Shown here one piece after another: positions 58,489 through 64,000 of a stretch of 64,000 nt of DNA. Both the position numbers and the translations under genes were made by a program. The stretch is taken from positions 1-64,000 of the forward strand of contig NZ_JABEQJ010000007.1 of the NCBI RefSeq assembly GCF_014174255.1, written 5' to 3'. Within the stretch, counting starts at the first letter, position 1. Each line of letters opens with the position of its first letter. Source of the DNA: Gluconacetobacter sacchari (GTDB lineage: Bacteria; Pseudomonadota; Alphaproteobacteria; Acetobacterales; Acetobacteraceae). The notes under the pieces were generated by a model, which was not told the origin of the DNA, did no database searches, and saw only the letters and a list, made by a program, of their open reading frames with translations.

Positions 58489-59796
58489 TCATGGCCGCAA
58501 CGGCACCACATTGTCGGCCGTGCCACTGGCGGTTCCCGCCGATACGGCCAGCACATGCCGCGCCCAGCTATCCAGCGCCGCCGCCCGCTCGGCTTCGAAT
58601 TCGTGACGCTGGTAGACCGCCGCCACGCCCTTGATGGCTCCACCCACATGGTTCAGCACGCGATCGGCGACATGGTGACCGATCCCCAGGCGCGCCATGA
58701 CCGTCACCCCGGTCCGCCGCAAGTCATGCAACCGCCAATCCGGCCCTGGCGTGGGCTGGGCTTCTTTTCCCGCTGGGGTGTCCTCTGCTGCCGCCATCGC
58801 CTTTTGCAGCCGCACCTTGGCTTTGGAGAAGCCACTGATGGGCGTCCGGCCATTCGTGGTGAAGACATAGGGTGACAGAGAGCCGGTCTTCGGATCGGTC
58901 TGCCTGGGCAGGTCAGCAAGGACACGCCGGGCGGCTTCCGAGAGATGGACGATATGCGCCCGACCGTTCTTCGCCCGCGCGGCCGGCAACGTCCAGGTGG
59001 TCAGGTCAGGGTCCAGTTCGGCCCAGGTCATGGCTGCCACTTCGTCGCGGCGTTGCAGCGTCAGGGTCAGCAGGTGGACGAATGGGCCGAACGGGTAAGG
59101 CAGCCGGCCGGCGGCATTCCACAATGTCGCCAACTCCAGGTCCGTCAGCACGCGGTCGCGTGAAACCTCTTCGCCTTCCACGATCACGCTGGCGAAGACG
59201 TTGGCCGACACGAACTGCCGCTTCTGCGCCCAGGTGAACATGGCGCGCCCGTAGGCATGGAGCCGGCGAGCCATGATTGGGTGAGCTGACGCGATGTCAT
59301 CCAGGCGCGCTTGGATTTCCCCCGTGGCGATTGAGCGGGCGGGGCGATTCTTCATGACAGCGAAGGCCGATAGCAGCCTGTCCGGCGCATCCTTGCGGTA
59401 GGAGGCGCTCTTCTCGCGTAGGGCCCCATCCCGCCATCGTTCGACCAATACCCGGAAGGTCAGGGCGTCGGCGGCGGTCTCAGCCTTCTGGCGCACTCGC
59501 TCTTCCTTTGCGGCCAGGGCGAGGGCCTTTCTTTCCCCAGCTGGATCGCCCCCTTCCCTCGCCCGGCCACGCGCGGCCTCGGCCATCTTCCGGGCCTGGG
59601 GCGGTGTCAATTCGCCGTATGGACCCAGGACCATGCGCCTGACGCGCCCGGCGAACCGATATTGGAACAGGATGACCTTTGATCCTGTCTCGGTCACCCG
59701 GACCGCGAACCCAGGCAGCGAATCGTCCATGAACATGGCGTCCCGCTTCCCCGGCGGGCAGGCCAAGGCGTCGATTTCCCGTTTTGTCAGCTTCAT
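58489..59796 (-). CDS. int: P4-type tyrosine integrase
   Basis: Inserts and excises the element at tRNA-Ala. The ATG giving MKLTKREIDAL fits the family N-terminus and yields 435 residues: DUF4102 arm-binding domain (about 1-90, LTKREIDALACPPGKRDAMFMDDSLPGFAVRV), central core-binding domain and C-terminal catalytic domain with Arg250 (LQRRDEVAAM), His357 and Arg360 (HDLRRTGVT), His in LNHVGG and the nucleophile Tyr395 (AVYQRHEFE). All catalytic residues are present, so it should be active. It lies next to attR and is transcribed inward, its upstream region carrying iterons and the right arm site. Confidence 0.96.
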   Translation of the reverse strand: MKLTKREIDALACPPGKRDAMFMDDSLPGFAVRVTETGSKVILFQYRFAGRVRRMVLGPYGELTPPQARKMAEAARGRAREGGDPAGERKALALAAKEERVRQKAETAADALTFRVLVERWRDGALREKSASYRKDAPDRLLSAFAVMKNRPARSIATGEIQARLDDIASAHPIMARRLHAYGRAMFTWAQKRQFVSANVFASVIVEGEEVSRDRVLTDLELATLWNAAGRLPYPFGPFVHLLTLTLQRRDEVAAMTWAELDPDLTTWTLPAARAKNGRAHIVHLSEAARRVLADLPRQTDPKTGSLSPYVFTTNGRTPISGFSKAKVRLQKAMAAAEDTPAGKEAQPTPGPDWRLHDLRRTGVTVMARLGIGHHVADRVLNHVGGAIKGVAAVYQRHEFEAERAAALDSWARHVLAVSAGTASGTADNVVPLRP

Positions 59797-59806
59797 GCGA
59801 CCGCCC

Positions 59807-59934
59807 GGAACACCTTGGAACACCTTTCAAAACCAAAGGTGTTCCGGTGTTCCTTGGAAAAAACACAATAAATACAATATATTACTATGTGTGGAACACC
59901 TAGAACACCTAGAACACCTATATTTAAGTGTTCC
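59807..59934. repeat. Right iteron module, GGAACACC type
   Basis: GGAACACC at 59807 and 59817, direct GGTGTTCC at 59838 and 59846, an A+T-rich stretch (59854-59892), then three tandem 9-bp units at 59893, 59902 and 59911 (GGAACACCT, AGAACACCT, AGAACACCT) and a final GTGTTCC at 59928. Read on the opposite strand it has the same order as the left module. It overlaps the integrase promoter region. Confidence 0.8.
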
Positions 59935-59971
59935 CCATATTCATTCATACGAGGGGCCTCCGCGTCGGTTT

Positions 59972-59991
59972 TCCGGACTCAATCCGGACTC
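59972..59991 (+). promoter_or_regulatory. Right arm-type site: two CCGGACTC octamers
   Basis: Identical 20-bp unit to 48287-48306, same direction, 124 bases inside attR. Confidence 0.6.
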
Positions 59992-60115
59992 ATTTGAAAG
60001 CGTAATCCCGGCGATTCGTTGCATCTGGTTGCGTGAACCACCTTGGCAACCCATTGTTTAACCTGTTGTTACTGCGCCTCTTTGCGGCTGACTGCATCTT
60101 AGCAGTATTTCGGGA

Positions 60116-60167
60116 CGCCTGAATGGCATTCAGGAGGTCGTCGGTTCGATTCCGATTGGCTCCACCA
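60116..60167 (+). repeat. attR: 52-bp core repeat
   Basis: Perfect copy of the 3' 52 bases of tRNA-Ala(GGC). The 5' part of a tRNA is absent, so this is not a second gene. Confidence 0.95.
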
Positions 60168-60198
60168 ATCCTTCCGGCCCTTTTTTCCAGACAATCCT

Positions 60199-62754
60199 TC
60201 AGCGTGTCCTGCCTTGCAGCGGTTGCAGCGCGCGGTGCCAGACCAGCATCGCGCAGAGCGTCGTGGTTACCAGGGTTCCGGCCATCATGCTCCCTACCGC
60301 GGTCCAGTCCGCCGTCCATGGCAGGTGCAGGATCCGGCGCGTGACCAGCCAGGCGGCCGTGCTGCCCAGCAGGATGGCCGAGAGGCCGGCCGTCAGTCCC
60401 AGCAATGTGAATTCGATCAGCCAGATCGTGCGGATCTGGCGTGGGCCGGCCCCCACCGCCTGAAGAATGGCGGCGTTGGCGACCCGCTGTCGCCAGCCGG
60501 CGGCCAGGGTAGCCGCCAGGACCAGCGCGCCGGATGCCAGGATGATCGAGGCGGCGACGCTGAGCGCCGTGGCGATCTGCCCGGCCAGCGCGGCCAGGCG
60601 GGCCAGTACGTCGGCGACCCGGATGCCGGTGACGCCCGGCAGCGCGTCCGTGATGGCAGCCAGTGTCGCCGCGTCCTGATCGGCGCGGCCGTCGGTGGCC
60701 AGGGTGGCGACGAAGGTGTGGGGGGCGTGCGAGAGCAGGCCTGGCGAGGCGACGAACGCGAAATTGAGTTGGAGCGATCGCCACGCGACGGTGCGCAGGT
60801 TTGCGACCCGGACATCGATCGCGCGGCCCAGTACGTTCAGCCGGACGGTCGAGCCGACATGCACGCCCCAGCCCTGGGCCAGCCCGGCATCCAGCGACAG
60901 CAGGGGTGGCCCGCTATAATCGGACGGCCACCATGTGCCTTCGGCCAGTTTTGTGCCGGGCGGCGGCGTGCCCGCCACGGTGAGCCCGTGATCGCCGCGC
61001 AATGCCCAGCGGGTCTGCGGCGTGGCATCGACCTGTTCGGCCGGTACGCCGTTGACCGCGACGACGCGCGTGCGCATCGAAGGCAGTTGCTGGACCGCCC
61101 GAACCGATGGCTGGGCGCGCGCCAGAGTGTCGAACCGGGCCAGGTCGCCGGGCTGGATATCGATGAAATAGAAGGCGGGGGCGTCATGCGGCATCTGGTC
61201 GCGCAATTGCGCCATCATGGCGCCCTCGGTCAGCAGGATGGCCGCCATGGCGGACAGTCCGGCGCCCAGTGCCGTCACCATGTGCGTGGCGTTTGCCTGG
61301 CGATGGGCCAGGAGGGCCAGGGCGAGCCTCGGTACGCCGCGCGCCGTATCCAGCCTGGCCAGCAGCACCGATACGCCCTGGCGCAGTATCGTTCCTGCCA
61401 GGACCAGGATGGCGACGGCCGTCAGGACGACGGCCAGGAAACCCGCTGCGAAGGGCAGGCTGTCCGCCAGTTGGACGGTCAGGGCACCCGCCAGGATCAC
61501 GCACGGGATCAGGACCGCGCCGACGCGCGGCGAGCGTATGTGGACCGACCCCCGCCGGGCCTGATCGCGGAACAGCGAGGCCGGGCTGGTTGCGCAGGCC
61601 CGCGCTAGCGGCAGGACCACCGAGAGCAGGGCGACCAGCACGCCGAACAGGCCGGCCGTCAGCACGGGTGGAAGGGGCGGCATCGCATGCGTCTCGATCG
61701 GTAGCAATCCGCCGAGCATCCGTGCGGCCAGCGGCGGGAGAAGCAGGGCCGCGACCATGCCGGCGGCGATGCCGAGGCCGCACAGGGCGGCGATCTGGAG
61801 ACCGAATATACGCCGGATCAATGGCCCCGGGGCCCCCAGGCAACGCAGGATGGCGATGGTCCGCCCCCGTCCGTCCAGCCAGGAGGTGACGCCGGTCGAA
61901 ACGCCCAGGCCCCCCAGCAGCAGGGCGCTCAATCCGATCAATGACAGGAACCGGGCCATCTGGTCCACGGTGCGGGTCAAGGCGGGGGCCGCGTCGGCTT
62001 CGCCGCGGATATGCCAGCCCTGATCGGGGAAGCGGGCGGCGATCGCGGCGGCCAGAGCGTGGGCCCTTGCCGGACGGTCGGTTGCCCGGCCGCCCAGCGC
62101 CAGGCGGAGCGCGTGGGTGACCAGTGCCCCCGGCTGCATCAATCCTGCCTGGTCCAGGGCCGATCGGGTGATCATGACCGTGGGGGCGAGCATCACCGTG
62201 GCCGCGCCGTCCGGGGTGCGGTCCAGGCTGCCCGCCAGGCGGAACCGAGCGGTGCCGATCCGCAGGATTGTTCCGGTCGTGAGGCCCAGCCGGTCGATGA
62301 CCAGCGGGTCGGCCAGCAGGGCGGGGATGCCATTATCAGGCGCCAGGGCGCGATCCAGCGGTGCCTGGGGGGTGATGGCGAGCGTTCCGACCAGCGGATA
62401 GGCGTCATCGACCGCCGAAAGCTCGACCAGCATCCGGCTGTCTTCCCTGCCCGCGCCGCGCGGGGCGTAGAGCATCGAGCGCATGCGCGCCACGCGCGAG
62501 ACGCGGGCGCCGTGGACGGTCGCGAAATCGGCCAGTTCGGGCGGCAGCGGGTCACTACTTTCGATCGACAGGTCACCGCCCAGCAGGGTGCGCTGTTCGC
62601 CGGCGATGCCGTCGCGGATCATGTCGCGCAGGCTGCCGACCGTGCCGATCGTGGCTACCCCCAGCGCCAGGCAGGCCAGTACGACGCGCATGCCGCCGAT
62701 CCCGCCGCGCAGGTCGCGCCAGGCCAGCCGGGCGGCCAGGCGCCACCGGGTCAC
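60199..62754 (-). CDS. FtsX-like ABC transporter permease, YbbP type
   Basis: Large inner-membrane permease of 851 residues with the two-fold FtsX/MacB layout: helix near 20-45, a long periplasmic domain, helix clusters around 265-420 and 430-510, a second periplasmic domain and C-terminal helices (about 725-840). The arrangement ybbP-ybbA-tesA is widely conserved; the complex is thought to export or extract a lipid or hydrophobic compound. The ATG overlaps the ATPase gene by four bases. The gene ends 31 bp from the element's attR, so its 3' flank was changed by the insertion, not its coding part. Confidence 0.9.
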   Translation of the reverse strand: MTRWRLAARLAWRDLRGGIGGMRVVLACLALGVATIGTVGSLRDMIRDGIAGEQRTLLGGDLSIESSDPLPPELADFATVHGARVSRVARMRSMLYAPRGAGREDSRMLVELSAVDDAYPLVGTLAITPQAPLDRALAPDNGIPALLADPLVIDRLGLTTGTILRIGTARFRLAGSLDRTPDGAATVMLAPTVMITRSALDQAGLMQPGALVTHALRLALGGRATDRPARAHALAAAIAARFPDQGWHIRGEADAAPALTRTVDQMARFLSLIGLSALLLGGLGVSTGVTSWLDGRGRTIAILRCLGAPGPLIRRIFGLQIAALCGLGIAAGMVAALLLPPLAARMLGGLLPIETHAMPPLPPVLTAGLFGVLVALLSVVLPLARACATSPASLFRDQARRGSVHIRSPRVGAVLIPCVILAGALTVQLADSLPFAAGFLAVVLTAVAILVLAGTILRQGVSVLLARLDTARGVPRLALALLAHRQANATHMVTALGAGLSAMAAILLTEGAMMAQLRDQMPHDAPAFYFIDIQPGDLARFDTLARAQPSVRAVQQLPSMRTRVVAVNGVPAEQVDATPQTRWALRGDHGLTVAGTPPPGTKLAEGTWWPSDYSGPPLLSLDAGLAQGWGVHVGSTVRLNVLGRAIDVRVANLRTVAWRSLQLNFAFVASPGLLSHAPHTFVATLATDGRADQDAATLAAITDALPGVTGIRVADVLARLAALAGQIATALSVAASIILASGALVLAATLAAGWRQRVANAAILQAVGAGPRQIRTIWLIEFTLLGLTAGLSAILLGSTAAWLVTRRILHLPWTADWTAVGSMMAGTLVTTTLCAMLVWHRALQPLQGRTR

Positions 62755-63512
62755 GATGCGGGCTCCCGCACCGGGAGGTCGGCCACGACGCGCCCGTCAT
62801 CGACCCGCAGGCGGCGGTGGCACCGCGCGGCGAGGGCCGGGTCGTGGGTGATCAATATGAGCGTGGTGTTATAGCGCCGTTGCAGGCTGAACAGCAGGTC
62901 CATCACCGTGGCGCCCGTGCGGCTGTCCAGATTGCCCGTCGGTTCGTCGGCCAGCAGCAGGCGTGGCCGGGTAACGAAGGCGCGGGCCAGCGCCACGCGC
63001 TGTTGCTCGCCGCCCGAGAGTTCACCCGGCAGATGGTCAAGCCGGTGTGCCAGGCCCACCGCGTCGAGCGCCGCGCGGGCGGCGGTCGCGCCGTCGGGCC
63101 GGCAGGCCAGTTCCAGCGGCACCAGCACGTTTTCCAGCGCCGTCATGGTGGGAATGAGTTGGAACGACTGGAAGACGATGCCCATCGTCTGGCGCCGGAA
63201 CCGTGCCAGGGCGTCCTCGCCGAGGTCGCCCAGCGTGGTGCCTGCGATGCGGATCATGCCGCGCGTCGGGCGTTCCAGCCCCGCCAGCAGCATCAGCAGC
63301 GATGTTTTGCCGGATCCGGACGGGCCGATCACCCCCAGGGCCTCGCCCTCGGCCACGCGCAGGCTGACATCGTGCAGGATCGTCAGTGCCCCGTGCCCGG
63401 CCGCGCCGTCCCGCCGTGGATTGACCGCATTGGCACGGGCCGGCACTGTCAGCCATAGGTCCTGTGCCTCGACCAGCGTCGTCCGTCCATCGGGGAGCCC
63501 GTCGCCGTCCAT
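62751..63512 (-). CDS. ABC transporter ATP-binding protein, YbbA type
   Basis: LolD/MacB-type ATPase of 253 residues with GGAAGG upstream of the ATG. Walker [11 protein letters not shown]-loop [23 protein letters not shown], signature [14 protein letters not shown], Walker [12 protein letters not shown] and H-loop LITHDPALA. It has an N-terminal extension of about 45 residues. Energy partner of the following permease. Confidence 0.92.
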   Translation of the reverse strand: MDGDGLPDGRTTLVEAQDLWLTVPARANAVNPRRDGAAGHGALTILHDVSLRVAEGEALGVIGPSGSGKTSLLMLLAGLERPTRGMIRIAGTTLGDLGEDALARFRRQTMGIVFQSFQLIPTMTALENVLVPLELACRPDGATAARAALDAVGLAHRLDHLPGELSGGEQQRVALARAFVTRPRLLLADEPTGNLDSRTGATVMDLLFSLQRRYNTTLILITHDPALAARCHRRLRVDDGRVVADLPVREPAS

Positions 63513-63576
63513 GCGTTTTCCTTCCCGCCGGGTATGGTCCTGCCTGCACGCTACACGGTGTGGGGATAGGGCCCGA

Positions 63577-64000
63577 ATGATTTTTCCACTTCTGCTGGCC
63601 TGTCTGTGGGCCGTCTTCGCGCCATCCGTTTTCGCGGCCGATCGGCCGGTGCGGATTCTGGCGCTGGGTGATTCCCTGACCGCCGGATATGGGCTGGCGC
63701 ATGCGGACGGATTCGTGCCGCGCCTTCAGGCGGCATTGGATGCGCGTGGCGATGCGATCACCATCCTCGATGGCGGCGTTTCAGGCGATACCAGCACCGA
63801 TGCGCTGGCGCGGCTGGACTGGGCCCTGGGCGACAAGCCCGACGCGGTGATCGTGGAACTGGGCGGCAATGACGGGTTGCGCGGGCTGGACCCGGCACGG
63901 ATGGAACAGAACCTGACGGCGATTCTCGACCGGTTGCGGCAGGCCCATCTGCCGGTGCTGCTGTCGGGAATGTATGCGCCGCCCAATATGGGCGCGGGTT
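63577..64000 (+). CDS. Arylesterase / acyl-CoA thioesterase TesA-like (partial)
   Basis: GDSL-family esterase running off the right edge. A signal peptide ([20 protein letters not shown]) is followed by block [15 protein letters not shown] with the nucleophile Ser, [16 protein letters not shown] with the block II Gly, and the block III Asn in [11 protein letters not shown]. The C-terminal Asp-His block is outside the window. It is divergent from ybbA, the common TesA-YbbAP layout. Periplasmic. Confidence 0.93.
   Translation, partial: MIFPLLLACLWAVFAPSVFAADRPVRILALGDSLTAGYGLAHADGFVPRLQAALDARGDAITILDGGVSGDTSTDALARLDWALGDKPDAVIVELGGNDGLRGLDPARMEQNLTAILDRLRQAHLPVLLSGMYAPPNMGAG

Larger units (their letters stand above)
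48178..60167. mobile_element. Integrative element in tRNA-Ala with its own replication module
   Basis: About 11.9 kb between 52-bp direct repeats. Left to right: iterons, serine resolvase with res site, DUF927 ATPase, Toprim primase, two unknown proteins, AlpA-like regulator, unknown proteins, XRE/MazF-type pair, YdaS-like protein, antitoxin with broken PIN toxin, tyrosine integrase, iterons. All main genes except the XRE/MazF pair run leftward. There are no capsid, terminase, relaxase or type IV secretion genes. It resembles P4-type satellites or integrative plasmids in logic (integrase, AlpA, primase/helicase, terminal origin-like repeats) but not in gene detail. Confidence 0.93.

Noticed and set aside
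60116-60167. Third tRNA-Ala gene
   Set aside because: Only the 3' 52 bases are present; no acceptor 5' strand or D-arm. It is attR.

Overview
The window reads as chromosomal DNA of a G+C-rich alphaproteobacterium, most likely an acetic acid bacterium (Acetobacteraceae, Gluconacetobacter or Komagataeibacter type). This rests on gene content and order: an Fo-ATPase operon with split b/b' subunits and no F1 genes, a short alphaproteobacterial HprK next to rapZ and a man-type EIIA, and hemE facing maf across an origin-like gap. The genus is a best guess from pattern, not from a search.

Layout. 0-8.3 kb: an MFS carrier (C-terminus cut, possibly by an IS end at the left edge) with its LysR regulator, divergent from an export/uptake operon of a lipoprotein gamma-glutamyltransferase, a TonB-dependent receptor and a lipoprotein lipase. 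8.3-11.5 kb: a small accessory block (dead NmrA-like gene, LysR, DUF4410 lipoprotein, AraC) bounded by a 60-bp imperfect direct repeat of the 3' end of the sulfide:quinone reductase gene that follows. 11.5-31.6 kb: core genes, namely SQR, DUF3297, a Bcr/CflA efflux pump, ugd, an unannotated sRNA-like locus, mlaEF, radA, an IMPACT-family gene, a DMT permease, a GGDEF/EAL protein with a dead GGDEF, purU, DUF2721, a ThiY-like binding protein, two glycosyltransferases and atpIBEF'F. 31.6-46.8 kb: a secreted unknown, purH, pabC-pabB, a regulatory phosphotransferase cluster (EI, HPr, EIIA-man, RapZ, HprK), RidA-like, UPF0262, DUF2501, YggT, tRNA-Ala(CGC), SRAP, aldose epimerase, and hemE-HAD-hemJ.

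The hemE/maf gap (46.84-47.27 kb) carries several DnaA-box-like 9-mers, an A+T-rich patch and a striking cluster of GTAC tetramers. I read it as the likely chromosomal origin, oriC.

About 1 kb further on, tRNA-Ala(GGC) is the target of an integrated element of about 11.9 kb (48178-60167), bounded by a perfect 52-bp direct repeat of the tRNA 3' part. It carries a P4-type tyrosine integrase, a serine resolvase with a recognisable res site, an operon with overlapping stop/start codons encoding a Toprim primase, a DUF927 helicase-like ATPase and several unknown proteins, an XRE/MazF-type toxin-antitoxin pair, and an antitoxin whose PIN toxin has been reduced to 23 codons. Both ends carry matching modules: paired CCGGACTC octamers (integrase-arm-like) and arrays of GGTGTTCC iterons around A+T-rich cores, in inverted arrangement. 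Excision would bring the two iteron modules together around attP, suggesting an origin assembled only in the circular form. No capsid, relaxase or conjugation genes are present, so it looks like a satellite-like or plasmid-like element. To the right lie ybbP-ybbA and the start of a divergent tesA-type esterase.
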